Counted from the stretch's first letter, positions 17,060 through 26,604 are shown. The stretch is DNA of 64,000 nucleotides from Novosphingobium decolorationis (GCF_018417475.1 NZ_CP054856.1:2387001-2451000), one strand, 5' to 3'. Translations and numbers: made by a program. The notes: generated from the sequence alone by a model not told the origin.

Positions 17060-18712
17060 ATGCTCGTCATGGACACGGCCGCATCGCCCCTTCCGGACGA
17101 CGTCGAAGCGCTCAAGGCGCTGCTGTCCGCCGCGCTTGAACGCGCCGACGAGGCCGAGGCGCGCCTCGCCAATGCCAGGGCCCGCGAGAGCGCGACCGAG
17201 GCGATGATCGCCCACCTCAAGCTGCAGATCGCCGCTGCGCCGCGAGCAATATGGCGCCAGTGCCGAGCGCAGCCGTCGACTTCTCGACCAGCTTGAGCTT
17301 CAGTTGGAAGACCTCGAGGCCGATGCCTGCGAGGATGACCTAGCCGCCGAAGTTGCCGCCGCCAGGACAGCCGACGTTGCCGCCTTCGCGCGCAAGCGGC
17401 CGAGCCGTAAGCCGCTCCCCGCACACCTCCCGCGCGAGCGCGTTGTCATTCCCGCACCGTGTTCATGCCGGTCCTGCGGCGGCGTGCGCCTGTCGAAGCT
17501 GGGCGAAGACGTGACCGAGACGCTCGAAGTGATCCCGCGCCAGTGGAAGGTGATCCAAACGGTACGCGAGAAGTTCTCGTGCCGGGATTGCGAGGCGATC
17601 ACGCAGCCTCCAGCGCCGTTCCATGTCGTGCCGCGCGGATGGGCCGGCCCCAGTTTCCTCGCCATGCTGCTGTTCGAGAAGTATGGCCAGCATCAGCCCC
17701 TCAACCGCCAGGCCGAGCGCTTCGCGCGCGAAGGCGTGGCGCTCAGCACTCGACGCTGGCCGACGGTGGGCGCGGCGGCCTTCGCCCTGATGCCGCTCTA
17801 TCGACGGATCGAGGCGCACGTGCTTGCGGCCCGGCGGCTGCATGGCGACGATACAACCGTGCCGGTCCTGGCCAAGGGCAAGACCGATACCGCGCGCCTG
17901 TGGGTTTACGTCCGCGATGACCGGTCCTTTGCCGGCAGCGATCCGCCCGCAGCCCTGTTCCACTATTCCCGCGACCGGCGCGGCGAGCATCCTCGGGCGC
18001 ATCTGGCGTCCTGGGCCGGGATTCTGCAGGCTGATGCCTATGGCGGCTACAACGAGCTCTACGCGCCCGGCCGTCAGCCCGCACCCGTGACCGAGGCGGG
18101 TTGCTTTGCGCATGCACGGCGCAAGTTCTTCGAACTCGCCGACGTCGAGGCCGCCGCACGCAGGAAGAGCCGCGGCGAGCGTACCGGCATGATCTATCCG
18201 ATCGCGTTGGAAGCTGTGCAGCGCCTCGATGCCCTGTTCGAGATCGAGCGTGGCATCAGCGGCAAGGCCACCGAAGAGCGCCTCGCCGTCCGGCAGGACC
18301 TCAGCGCACCGCAGATGGCGGATCTGCACGCCCGCTCACCGCCCAGCTCGCGAAGCTCTCGCGCAGCCACGATCTGGCCAAGGCCATCAACTACATGCTC
18401 CGACGCTGGGGGGCCTTCACCCGCTTCCTCGAAGATGGCCGGATCTGCCTCACGAACAACGCAGCCGAGCGGGCGCTGCGCTGCGTGCCCCTCGGGCGCA
18501 AGGCATGGCTGTTCTGCGGCTCCGATCGCGGCGGACAGCGCGCCGCCGTGCTCTATACGCTGATCCAGACCGCCCGGCTCAACGATGTCGATCCGCAGGC
18601 CTGGCTGGCCGATGTCCTCGCGCGCATTGCCGAGCATCCCGTCAACCGGATCGACGAACTGCTCCCCTGGAACTGGCAAGTCCGGCCCGGAGTGCTATCG
18701 CAGGTGGCATGA
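17060..18712 (+). pseudogene. tnpC: IS66 TnpC transposase, two frameshifts
   Basis: The large IS66 DDE transposase. The N-terminal coiled coil (DVEALKALLSAALERADEAEARLANARARE) is in frame from about 17060; two bases are lost near 17232 and the frame changes. The zinc-binding part (CSCRSCGGVRL ... CRDCEA) and catalytic core ([41 protein letters not shown]) follow. Another shift near 18335 separates the C-terminus with [10 protein letters not shown], which holds the last catalytic Glu. Not functional as it stands. Confidence 0.88.
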
Positions 18713-19347
18713 CCGCCCGATCGACAGACAGGCCCACAGCCACCGACAGTTTCCTGCAGATCGCAAGGCTGCGCATCGAGCTTGAGGACAGCGATCCGCC
18801 AATCTGGCGCCTGGTCGAAGTGCCGACCTCGGTCACTCTCAAGGTCCTGCACGACATCGTGCAGGCCGCGATGGGATGGTTCGATTACCATCTCTGGGAG
18901 ATGCGCATTGACGACCAGACTTATGGCCTGCCGATGGAAGACGACTGGGGAACCGCTCCGCGCAAGATTGCCGCGCGCATCCGCCTGCGCGACGTACTCG
19001 CTCCCGGCGCGACCACGATCGCGTATTCCTACGACTTTGGTGACGACTGGCAGCACACGCTCACCTTGAGCGACGTTCGGCAGGGAGATCCGGCTCTCGC
19101 CTATCCCCGCTTCATCGGCGGCGAGCGCGAGTGTCCACCCGAGGATTGCGGCGGGATCTCCGGCTTCTACGAGATGCTGGAGATCAGGTCTGATCCCACG
19201 CACGAGCAGCATATCGAAATCAACGACTGGCTCGACGGCTACGACCCGGACGAACTCGACATCTTGCCGATCGAAGCGGGGCTCGCTCGTATCGCTGTCA
19301 GACGCAACGCCGCAGCAAAGCGCATCATCAAACCAAAGGCGACCTAG
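18709..19347 (+). CDS. Plasmid pRiA4b ORF-3 family passenger protein
   Basis: A 212-residue protein starting at ATG 18709, overlapping the tnpC stop (ATGA). It has the pRiA4b ORF-3 fold signature: [47 protein letters not shown], then [15 protein letters not shown] and a Cys-containing [13 protein letters not shown] segment. Function is unknown. Such genes ride within several IS66-type elements; here it lies before the right terminal repeat, so it is part of the element. It is intact while its transposase is broken. Confidence 0.85.
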   Translation: MTARSTDRPTATDSFLQIARLRIELEDSDPPIWRLVEVPTSVTLKVLHDIVQAAMGWFDYHLWEMRIDDQTYGLPMEDDWGTAPRKIAARIRLRDVLAPGATTIAYSYDFGDDWQHTLTLSDVRQGDPALAYPRFIGGERECPPEDCGGISGFYEMLEIRSDPTHEQHIEINDWLDGYDPDELDILPIEAGLARIAVRRNAAAKRIIKPKAT

Positions 19348-19495
19348 CCACGGCCACTGCGGCCTTCACCGGATGGGTACGCCAAAATTTGGAGAGCAGC
19401 ATTGGCTGATTCTCATCACAGCCGTAGAGTGAACGTCGGCTTACCCAAGGCGGCCACTCCAGAGCCGACTGTCGCGAATGTCCCAAGGCCCGCCC

Positions 19496-20197
19496 TTATT
19501 TGCCGCCCGTCGAACTCATGTGGATAGGGCAGGTGGTCTCGCTCTCCTTCTCCTCCGCCTTCGCCGCGCAATCGGCGAACTTTGCGCGCTCCTCGTCCGG
19601 TAATCGCAGGAAGTGAGCCACTTCCTCCCAGCGCTTCTCATCGTAGACCTGCATAAGGCGCTGACCGGCAGTCCAGCCATCGCGCTTCATGGCCGCCACA
19701 GCGGATTTTTCGCGCCAGTGCCAACTGTCCGGTACGATATCCAGGGCGACAGTTGGGGCAGAGAACATCAGTAGTGCGCCCATCACGAAGCCACCACCCA
19801 AAACGTAGAGAAGCAACTTGTCCTGTTTGTATGCCTCCCGAGCTGAATAAACGACTTCACGGATCGAGTTTGCCTCGATGTTCAGCTCATTGCGTGCCCG
19901 GGTCCAGGCGACTTGCTCCGCCTGCCGCGCTTCATGTGCAGCCGCCTTGATCTGGCTGTTTACACGTTCGGGCGTCAAGGTCATCGCGGGCTGGCCCTTC
20001 AGGGATAGGACCTCTTTCCCGAGTTGATTGATCCGCCCATCGATTCTGGCCAGATCCGTGCTGTAGTCGCGCTCCTGCAGGTGATCGAAGCGCGCAGCAA
20101 AGCCATCGATGGCCGCCGACATGCCTGCAAGACGGCGGTTCATGGCCTCGAACGCTTCGGCAGCGTCGAGCTCTTCAGGTGGGTTGGTTTCAGTCAT
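19496..20197 (-). CDS. DUF6118 protein of the mobilization module
   Basis: A 233-residue protein: an N-terminal helical, coiled-coil-like region (about 10-125), one transmembrane segment (LLLYVLGGGFVMGALLMFSAPTVAL, about 130-155), then a short domain with WHWREKSAVAAMKRDGWTAGQRLM. This layout matches the DUF6118 family typically found beside alphaproteobacterial mobA/traA relaxase genes. It starts 9 bases after the relaxase stop, so it is co-transcribed. Its role in transfer is unknown; a membrane-bound accessory is plausible. Confidence 0.75.
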   Translation of the reverse strand: MTETNPPEELDAAEAFEAMNRRLAGMSAAIDGFAARFDHLQERDYSTDLARIDGRINQLGKEVLSLKGQPAMTLTPERVNSQIKAAAHEARQAEQVAWTRARNELNIEANSIREVVYSAREAYKQDKLLLYVLGGGFVMGALLMFSAPTVALDIVPDSWHWREKSAVAAMKRDGWTAGQRLMQVYDEKRWEEVAHFLRLPDEERAKFADCAAKAEEKESETTCPIHMSSTGGK

Positions 20198-20206
20198 GCG
20201 CGAAGG

Positions 20207-23056
20207 CTACCGCTCAAGCCCGCGTGAGCGCGAGCGGCTGATCCAATCCTGCATGTCCCGAGACAGGGTACTGCCTTCGCGGGGCTTGAAGCCCAGCTCA
20301 TAAGATCTCCTGTGGAGCCGGGATTCCAGTTCCGGATCGCGATGAAAGCTCTTCGACAGGTAATCGATTCGTTCCGCCGCGCGTTCGGCGCCGAGGGGAT
20401 CGCCCATCTTCTGCATGCGCAGGAACTGGCGGGTGCGGGTCTGCCATTCTTCGATGAAGCGATCGGCTCGCTCATCGCCCGCGACACGGATCTCGCTCTC
20501 CAGGCGCATCGCTTGAATGGCTCGCGCGCTTTTGCCCTGGGCCGCCTCATCGATCAGCGACGGGTCCTTGTTCATGGCGGCGTACATGTCCTCTGCCGCG
20601 TGCGGACGCTGCGCATCGAGGCTTTTGGCCGCGCGATCGAGGGCGTGCACCTGGCTGATAATCGGATTGAGCCGCTGGCGCTGCATCCGGTCAATGTCGC
20701 GCAGCGCCCGCCCGTAGCGCGCGACGGCGGCGTCGAGTGGCTGGGCTTGTTGAATGGCCGGTTCCGGCTGCACCTTGAAGCGCATCCCGGCGAAGGGATT
20801 GCGCCGAACCTCGGGTTCGTTCTTCGGTGTCGGCGCTGGCTCCGGCTTCGGCACCTGCTCGGGCACGCGGGTGTAGTCGGAGACCATGTCCTTGCCGCGC
20901 TCCCGGCTGAGCGCGCGGACAAGCCGACTGCGCTCGGCAAAGTCGTCCTTGCTATAATGCAAATCGACCTGCGTCCGGTGGCGCGACAGCGCGACATACG
21001 AGGCATGCCGATCGAGCCCCGGCGTTGCCAGCACATGGACCCGGTCCACCGTCATGCCCTGCGACTTGTGGATCGTCGCTGCGTAGCCGTGATCGACGTG
21101 GGCATAGTCCTTGATGTCAAAAGCGACCGACCGCCCATCATCGGTGCGCACGCGCATGTCGGCGGCGCTGGCATATTCGACGGTGCCCAGCGTGCCGTTC
21201 TTTACGCCAAGGCTGCGCTCGTTCTTGAGGAACATCACGCGATCGCCCGAGGCGAAGGTCCGCTCGCCGCGCTCGACTGTCAGCCCCACGTCCTGCCCGA
21301 GCATCTGCGCGACGCGCAGGCGGTTGCGCGCGGCCTCGTTGAGTTCGCGCACTTCATCATTGGTGTGCGTGAGGATGATACGGCTGGCGTCAGGATGCGC
21401 TTGCCGATCCGCGTCCCAGCGATCGATCAAATTGGCGCGCGCGTCCTCGCGCGTCTCGGCGGCATGAACATGCCCCGCGTCTTCATAGGCGGCGAGTGCC
21501 TCACCGGTTCGACCCGTGGCAAGCTGACGCGTCGCCTCGCGCTGCCATTCTTCGGACTGCCGGCGAATAGCGGTGATCTCGACCGCGCCGTGCCGCTCGG
21601 CGATACTGCGGAACGAGGCGCCCGCCTCGATCGCCTGGAGCTGCTCGGGATCGCCGACAAGCACGATCTTGGCGCCGCGCTTCTCGGCCTCGCGCATCAC
21701 GCGCTCCATCTGACGCGTGCCAATCATGCCCGCCTCGTCGATGACAAGAACGGACTTGCTGGTCAGCAACTCGCGCTCCTTTCCCCACTGGTGTTCGAGA
21801 CTGGCGAGCGTTCGGCTGGCGATGCCCGAACCCTGTTCAAGGTTCTCAGCCGCTATCCCTGAGAGCGCTGCGCCGTGGACCGAATATCCCGCCGAGTGCC
21901 AGGCCTCGCGCGCAACTCCGAGCATCGCGCTCTTGCCGGTCCCGGCATAGCCGATGACACTGCTGATCCCACGCGCATCGGTGACATGCTCGAAGGCCCC
22001 GCGCTGCTCGGGCGAGAGCACCATGCCGCGCGCCTCGGCGCGCGTGAGCGCGCGGTCACGATGCCGGTCGGGCACGCTGTGATGACGTTCGGCATCAAGC
22101 CGGACGGTTTGCCGTTCAAGCCGCTGTTCGGTCTCCAGCATGGCGCGCGAGGTGAAGCGGTCTTCGCCGCGCCCGTCCTTGCCCAGCTTCACCAGCTCGG
22201 GTGAGGCCCTCACCACGGCCATGATCTGGTCGAACTGGTCCTTCCCCTCGCTGTGGCGGTGGACGAACATCGCAAGGTCGCGGTTGGTGAACGTCGACTG
22301 CTGGTGCGTGATCGCATCGAGCGCGATGTGCGGGGCCGCGAGCAGCTTCTCGCCGTTGGCCCTTGCAATGGCGTGGTGCTCGTCGAGGCGTTCACTTTCG
22401 AGCCCTTGTTCGAACATGCGCGAAGCGGCTGGGCCGATCTTGTTCTGTGGCTCCAGCTCGATGCCTTGCGCTTCCAGCGAGCGGTGATCGACACGCGCGT
22501 CGATATCGAGTTCGGCCAGCCGGGTGTTGACGTGCTCGGCCCAGGCTCCGCGCCAGTGCGTGAGCAGCTCGGTGCGGTTCCAGTCGCGCACCTTCGCGCC
22601 AAAGCCCTCTTCGCTGACTTCGCGCAAACTCAGCATCACATGGGCGTGCGGCTTGGCCATGCCGTCCGTTCCCATGTCCCAGTGCACATTGAGATCGGCA
22701 ACCATGCCCCGGTCGACGAACTCGCGCTGAACGAAGTCGCGCGCCAGTTCGATGCCATCGGCCTGCTTCATCTCGCGCGGAATGGCGAACTCGACTTCGC
22801 GCGAGAGCTGTGCGTCCTTGCGCTTCTCGGCCGCCTCGACGTCGTTCCACAGCCGCTCGCGGTCATGCCATTCGTCGGGTGCGTGCTCGGGGAGCAGGAC
22901 TTCGGAATGGACGACGCCGGCCTTGTTGGTGAAGTCGTGGCTGCGCTCTAACCGCGCATCGTGGAGCCGCGAGGCCGAGCGGTAGGCGGCGGCGGCCACG
23001 GCGGACGATCCGGCGGCGCGGGAAATGACTTTGGCCGAGAAGTGGTAGATCGCCAT
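20207..23056 (-). CDS. traA: MobQ/TraA-type conjugative relaxase-helicase
   Basis: A 949-residue protein that nicks oriT and unwinds the transferred strand. The N-terminal relaxase domain (1-230) shows MAIYHFSAKVISR, the candidate nucleophile Tyr in AAAYRSASRL, and the metal site KPHAHVMLSLREV. It is followed by an SF1 helicase: Walker A GYAGTGKSAMLG, Walker B VLVIDEAGM, VGDPEQLQ, and late motifs HGYAATIHKSQG and YVALSRHR. The C-terminus is charged. The length is slightly shorter than Ti-plasmid TraA (about 1,100). The oriT lies just upstream, divergent to traC/traD. Confidence 0.93.
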   Translation of the reverse strand: MAIYHFSAKVISRAAGSSAVAAAAYRSASRLHDARLERSHDFTNKAGVVHSEVLLPEHAPDEWHDRERLWNDVEAAEKRKDAQLSREVEFAIPREMKQADGIELARDFVQREFVDRGMVADLNVHWDMGTDGMAKPHAHVMLSLREVSEEGFGAKVRDWNRTELLTHWRGAWAEHVNTRLAELDIDARVDHRSLEAQGIELEPQNKIGPAASRMFEQGLESERLDEHHAIARANGEKLLAAPHIALDAITHQQSTFTNRDLAMFVHRHSEGKDQFDQIMAVVRASPELVKLGKDGRGEDRFTSRAMLETEQRLERQTVRLDAERHHSVPDRHRDRALTRAEARGMVLSPEQRGAFEHVTDARGISSVIGYAGTGKSAMLGVAREAWHSAGYSVHGAALSGIAAENLEQGSGIASRTLASLEHQWGKERELLTSKSVLVIDEAGMIGTRQMERVMREAEKRGAKIVLVGDPEQLQAIEAGASFRSIAERHGAVEITAIRRQSEEWQREATRQLATGRTGEALAAYEDAGHVHAAETREDARANLIDRWDADRQAHPDASRIILTHTNDEVRELNEAARNRLRVAQMLGQDVGLTVERGERTFASGDRVMFLKNERSLGVKNGTLGTVEYASAADMRVRTDDGRSVAFDIKDYAHVDHGYAATIHKSQGMTVDRVHVLATPGLDRHASYVALSRHRTQVDLHYSKDDFAERSRLVRALSRERGKDMVSDYTRVPEQVPKPEPAPTPKNEPEVRRNPFAGMRFKVQPEPAIQQAQPLDAAVARYGRALRDIDRMQRQRLNPIISQVHALDRAAKSLDAQRPHAAEDMYAAMNKDPSLIDEAAQGKSARAIQAMRLESEIRVAGDERADRFIEEWQTRTRQFLRMQKMGDPLGAERAAERIDYLSKSFHRDPELESRLHRRSYELGFKPREGSTLSRDMQDWISRSRSRGLER

Positions 23057-23085
23057 GGCGACCTACCAATTACCCCTAAAAGCGC

Positions 23086-23113
23086 ACGTCGGCACGACGT
23101 ATAAGCGCGCCCT
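23086..23113. other. oriT: Candidate oriT with nic region
   Basis: Between the divergent traA and traC genes, a perfect inverted repeat ACGTCG-GCA-CGACGT (23086-23100) is followed at once by ATAAGCGCGCCCT (23101-23113). MobQ-family origins such as RSF1010 have an inverted repeat followed by TAAGTGCGCCCT, nicked before CCCT. The match differs at one base of that core. Location, order and orientation all fit. Confidence 0.78.
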
Positions 23114-23227
23114 CGAACGATTTCATCGCACTCGGGAACACGAAATCCCAGAGCATTTCACGCTATTGAGGGGGGCTGAGACTCCCGATAGCGGAATGGT
23201 CCGACTTCCTCAACGAAAGGACGGACC

Positions 23228-23557
23228 ATGCGCAAACCCAGGGACTACGATGCCGAGCTGAAGGCGCTGACCGACAAGGCAAAGCAACTCAAAAGCCGCA
23301 AGGTGAGCCAGCTTGGCGAGCTGGTCACCGCGACCGGCGCCGATGCTCTCACGGCAGAAGAACTGGCGGGCGTTCTGCTCGATGCCGCCAGCAACACGGA
23401 CGCGGCACGAAAGGAGGCCTGGCGCAAACGGGGCGCGGCGTTCTTTTCGGGCGAAGGGAAAGCAAAGGCTCGCCAGCGAACTGAACGCGAGCCGCGCCGC
23501 GCTCCGACGGAACCGGGCAGCGCGCAACCGCTGTTCGATGGGCCAGGCGCGGCATGA
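23228..23557 (+). CDS. traC: Conjugal transfer protein TraC-like
   Basis: A 109-residue basic protein (MRKPRDYDAELKALTDKAKQLKSRKVSQLGELVTATGADALTAEELAGVLLDA) matching the TraC-type relaxosome accessory family of Ti-like plasmids. It is divergent from traA across the oriT and overlaps traD. It probably binds oriT DNA or the relaxase. The Pro/Arg-rich C-terminus appears disordered. A good ribosome-binding site (ACGAAAGGACGG) precedes ATG 23228. Confidence 0.82.
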   Translation: MRKPRDYDAELKALTDKAKQLKSRKVSQLGELVTATGADALTAEELAGVLLDAASNTDAARKEAWRKRGAAFFSGEGKAKARQRTEREPRRAPTEPGSAQPLFDGPGAA

Positions 23558-23786
23558 TAGACGGGAATGGCAGGTGAAGCGGCGCGAACGTACCCGCCAG
23601 CTTATCGAACTGGGCGGGCTGGTCGTGAAAGCCGGACTTGTCGAGCTAGCCGACGACGATCGCGCCGTGATCCTTGGCCTGCTTGTCGAAGCCGCAGCCA
23701 GGCTGCGAACCGAGGATCGTGAGCAAGCCCTGACGCTGTGGCGGCGAAGGGGCAAGCGGGCCTTCGCCCAAGACGCCGTCGCGTAG
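23538..23786 (+). CDS. traD: Conjugal transfer protein TraD-like
   Basis: A protein of 82 residues from ATG 23538 with the Ti-type TraD pattern: REWQVKRRERTRQLIELGGLVVKAGLVELADDDRAVILGLLVEAAARL, then a basic C-terminus. It overlaps the end of traC by 20 bases in another frame, indicating coupled translation. In Ti-type systems TraC and TraD assist TraA at oriT. The start is chosen for family length. Confidence 0.8.
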   Translation: MGQARHDRREWQVKRRERTRQLIELGGLVVKAGLVELADDDRAVILGLLVEAAARLRTEDREQALTLWRRRGKRAFAQDAVA

Positions 23787-23859
23787 CCATCACACCGCAC
23801 AAAACGGCCCGCTACTGAACCGGCCTTGGCGTAGAGATTCGCGTCTGGTAACGTGCAAG

Positions 23860-23941
23860 GGCGCTGCGCAAAGGGCAGCGCCGGGACTGGTAATCCCGCG
23901 AAAGCAAACGGCTCGGAAAACTCAGTTTTCCGGGGTGCCGT
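23860..23941 (+). ncRNA. Candidate structured RNA or leader between traD and the next gene
   Basis: Three hairpins in tandem: GGCGCTGC/GCAGCGCC (23860-23882), GGGA/TCCC (23883-23897), and a long stem with ACGGC/GCCGT outside and GGAAAAC/GTTTTCC inside (23908-23941). A short GCGAAAGC element lies between the last two. It lies 160 bases upstream of the unknown gene at 24103. I do not recognise a named RNA family. It could be a leader, a terminator or a small RNA. Confidence 0.35.
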
Positions 23942-24102
23942 CGCGTATGTCCAAACCTTCGGGTGAAAGGCGGCGGCGCATGTGCTTTCGCATGTTACCA
24001 GCTCCGGCGGCTCCCGCGCCCAGTGTGCGGGAGTTCGGGACTGGTCCGCATGATGTCTCGCCTCTTCCGCTCAACCGCCCAGATGCGGACCCGGAGGTGC
24101 CG

Positions 24103-24690
24103 ATGGACAGCATTGTTTCTGTTGCTTCACCCGATGAGATCGCCGCTGTTTCCGCAGCGCTGCGTTCCCTGCCAAACGACAATTCCGCGCTCGCTGCGCT
24201 CTGGAAGATCTACGGTGCACAGCCCGTTCGGTTGCTGCGCACCCAGGAGGGGCGAAGCCTCAGCCGGGCGCGCTACGAACGGGCGCTGGAATTCATGCAC
24301 GGGCTCGAACCCAATGGCCGGAGCGACTGGCCCTATTTTCTCTACACCGCCGGGATCGTGACGCAGCTCGCGCTTTCCTCGCATCTGCTCGATGTAGGCT
24401 TTCCGGACAGCTGGTGCGCGCGGCATGTCGGCCTGCATGTCGATCGTTCGCTGGCTTATGCGAACGTCACGGCGTTTGGCTACGATTGCCCCGAGACGGA
24501 GCGGTTGATGCAGGTGCTCTCGCCGTACTGGAAATGGAACCAGCAGAATGTGGTTGGCGGGCAGCTACCGGACGATGGCGGGTTCACGCCGGACACGGTT
24601 CGCGCGTTGGTCTGCGGGCTCGTCGATCATGTGTGCCATGTGACGGGGCATGCGCGATCGCGGGGAAGGGCACGGGGCAGGCCTTCTTGA
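24103..24690 (+). CDS. Unknown protein in the island
   Basis: A 195-residue protein of unknown function. The ATG at 24103 follows a strong GGAGG ribosome-binding site; the longer frame upstream has no coding character. The middle region (YFLYTAGIVTQLALSSHLLDVGFPDSWCARHVGLHVDRSLAYANVTAF) is hydrophobic to mixed and could be an all-helical core, not clearly a membrane segment. No catalytic motif is seen. It lies between the transfer genes and the AbiE pair. Confidence 0.6.
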   Translation: MDSIVSVASPDEIAAVSAALRSLPNDNSALAALWKIYGAQPVRLLRTQEGRSLSRARYERALEFMHGLEPNGRSDWPYFLYTAGIVTQLALSSHLLDVGFPDSWCARHVGLHVDRSLAYANVTAFGYDCPETERLMQVLSPYWKWNQQNVVGGQLPDDGGFTPDTVRALVCGLVDHVCHVTGHARSRGRARGRPS

Positions 24691-24818
24691 TCCTGGGAGA
24701 AGAGGTGACGCGACCCCAGGCTTTCCTCCAGAGAGGGGAGGATTAAAGCCGGAGTGACGTCCCCCTCGCCCATTCCCTGCGGCAAAATGATCAGCCGTCC
24801 TTCAGGCGGACGGAGTAC

Positions 24819-25706
24819 TCACCACGGCAGGGAGTGATAGAACTCTCTGACGGCAGCGAAGCGTTCTTCGAAGGGCGGCAGGTCGGACACTTCGAGCCGT
24901 AGCGTTTCCCAATCCCGCTGCGCGCGTTTCGCCACCTCCGGGTCATCGATCGACTCGCGCGTCGGCTCGATCTCGCGTGATCGGCACTTTTCGATCAACG
25001 TCTCCAAAATCGTTGTTCGAAGCGCATCGTCCGGCGGGTTGTCGTCGAGTAGCAAAGCGATGTCATAGACATCCTGTCGCCGGTTTCTGTTGCGGATCGG
25101 CTGTTGCAGAAGCGCACGTAATTTTTCGGCGATGAGCTCGGCGAGCGTGAACGCGCGGAGGGCAGCATCCGCCTGTCCCAGATTCAGCTCCTGGAACGCG
25201 TAGACCTGATCGCGAAAGCTGACCTCGACGAACAAGATGCGGCTCGCTTTTCCTTCTGCCAGCGCCGCTTCCTGCTTGCTGCCCCGCTCTGCCGAACCCA
25301 CGCGCAACTCGAGCGCTGGAAATTCAGCATTCTCGAACAAATTGGAATGTGGGCGTCGCTTCACGCCCTGCACCCGGCAGACGAGATCAAGATAACCAAG
25401 CTTGATGGCCGCCACGCGAAATTTCGCATTGAGCTCATCTCTTAGCAGGTCGTCGAAGCCATCCGGCGGTACGGTCGCAGAGAAGTCGACATCGCCAGTC
25501 ACGCGGCGCGAACCGAAGGCGAGTGCCATGAGCGTGCCGCCTTTCAAAACAAGGCTCTGATTAAGCGAAGGTGAAAGCCCGATTGCAGCGAGGACGATCT
25601 CGGTAACTTGTCGGTCTCGATATAATTGGGGGTCGGCGCGGGCATTTTCGACCCATGCGCGAACATCGACATCGACGATTTCGACGACTGGGTCCATATT
25701 AGGCAT
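24819..25706 (-). CDS. abiEii: AbiEii-type nucleotidyltransferase toxin
   Basis: A 295-residue protein of the AbiEii/MNT-type nucleotidyltransferase family. Visible are LVLKGGTLMALAFGSRRVTGDVDFSA (the GS...DxD active-site motif) and the helical C-terminal motif EKLRALLQQPIRNRNRRQDVYDIALLL, which is family-typical. Characterised relatives act as GTP-dependent or tRNA-modifying toxins giving abortive infection. It is encoded after abiEi and overlaps it by 8 bases. Toxicity here is inferred. Confidence 0.85.
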   Translation of the reverse strand: MPNMDPVVEIVDVDVRAWVENARADPQLYRDRQVTEIVLAAIGLSPSLNQSLVLKGGTLMALAFGSRRVTGDVDFSATVPPDGFDDLLRDELNAKFRVAAIKLGYLDLVCRVQGVKRRPHSNLFENAEFPALELRVGSAERGSKQEAALAEGKASRILFVEVSFRDQVYAFQELNLGQADAALRAFTLAELIAEKLRALLQQPIRNRNRRQDVYDIALLLDDNPPDDALRTTILETLIEKCRSREIEPTRESIDDPEVAKRAQRDWETLRLEVSDLPPFEERFAAVREFYHSLPW

Positions 25707-26604
25707 TGAGCGCTATCATCCACTTCTCCGAAAAGACATGCCCGTATGGCGCCTGCGGGTCGAGCTTGCGAGAGCCTCCCCGCTGTGCGCATCGCGTCCA
25801 TCCATTGATGTTCGGGTGCGATAGACCCAACATCTCATCGAGGATGTAGCCGGCTCGCACCTTCACGATCGGGCTGTCGGTCGTATCCACTGCGGCAACG
25901 ATCTCATCGAACCATTGTTCGGCGTGCCGATCGTAACAATCTAGCACATGGCGAATACCGCCGCAGAGCTGCGGTTGGTCGAGCATGTCGACGAAGACAC
26001 GACCGATCGTGGCGATCCTGCTGACGCTCCCGGCGATAGGTACCGGTTCGGCAGGATGCTTCGATTCGTGTATGATAACCTGGCGACGTCGAACCTGTTC
26101 GCGAATGCCGATCTTGCTGAGTTGCGGTAAGAGAGATCCGGCTAGCTCGCCTTCGTAATCCTCGGCCATCTGGACGTCCCGCATATGTGTCCATAGCGTG
26201 CGAGCTGGTGTTGTAACGTGCAGCGCCTCGGGCGAACGATCCGTGACGCCATATCGCTGCATGGCAGACAGATGCGAAATGTACGAGAAGGGATCGACAA
26301 GGCAGATAGCCTCTTCCGCAGTGGGCGCTGCCGCTGCCTGAACGACGCGCCATACGCCAGCTTTGAAGTCTTCGTCTGGCGCGAGAACCCTACGCTTTTC
26401 CAATGTGCGGATCATCGCGCGGAGTTGAGGCTGCGACCAGTAGGTTGGGAGGCGCAGAATCCGCTCTCCGGAATATTGCCCGGCGGCCAAAAGCGGCTGG
26501 ACCCGCTGATATAGCTGGTACTCGGTAACGAGCGGAAGATCGGCCTCTTCCAGCATTCGAGCAATCGCCTGACTAAGGTAGAGTGACACAGTACCGAACT
26601 CCAT
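25699..26604 (-). CDS. abiEi: AbiEi-type antitoxin/transcriptional regulator
   Basis: A 301-residue protein upstream of and overlapping abiEii. The N-terminal ~90 residues form a winged-helix-like domain (YLSQAIARMLEEADLPLVTEYQLYQRVQPLL ... QPQLRAMIRTLEKRRVL). The centre shows the AbiEi hallmark ICLVDPFSYISHLSAMQRYGVTDRSPEALHVTT. AbiEi proteins repress their own promoter through paired inverted repeats. Two 43-bp palindromes lie here, and the first contains this gene's start codon. Confidence 0.82.
   Translation of the reverse strand: MEFGTVSLYLSQAIARMLEEADLPLVTEYQLYQRVQPLLAAGQYSGERILRLPTYWSQPQLRAMIRTLEKRRVLAPDEDFKAGVWRVVQAAAAPTAEEAICLVDPFSYISHLSAMQRYGVTDRSPEALHVTTPARTLWTHMRDVQMAEDYEGELAGSLLPQLSKIGIREQVRRRQVIIHESKHPAEPVPIAGSVSRIATIGRVFVDMLDQPQLCGGIRHVLDCYDRHAEQWFDEIVAAVDTTDSPIVKVRAGYILDEMLGLSHPNINGWTRCAQRGGSRKLDPQAPYGHVFSEKWMIALNA

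Larger units (their letters stand above)
16205..19380 (+). mobile_element. IS66-family insertion sequence with passenger gene (3176 bp)
   Basis: The ends are perfect 15-bp inverted repeats, GTACCCATCCGGTGA at 16205-16219 and its complement at 19366-19380. The element is flanked by an exact 8-bp target duplication, GCCAAAAT (16197-16204 and 19381-19388), the length typical of IS66. Inside are tnpA, tnpB, tnpC and a pRiA4b ORF-3-type passenger. tnpB and tnpC carry frameshifts, so the copy is probably immobile on its own. The intact duplication says it transposed as a unit and has not rearranged since. Confidence 0.95.

Noticed and set aside
20312..21862. 516-codon plus-strand frame opposite the relaxase
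   Set aside because: A mirror of the high-G+C relaxase codons; the minus-strand frame has relaxase and helicase motifs.
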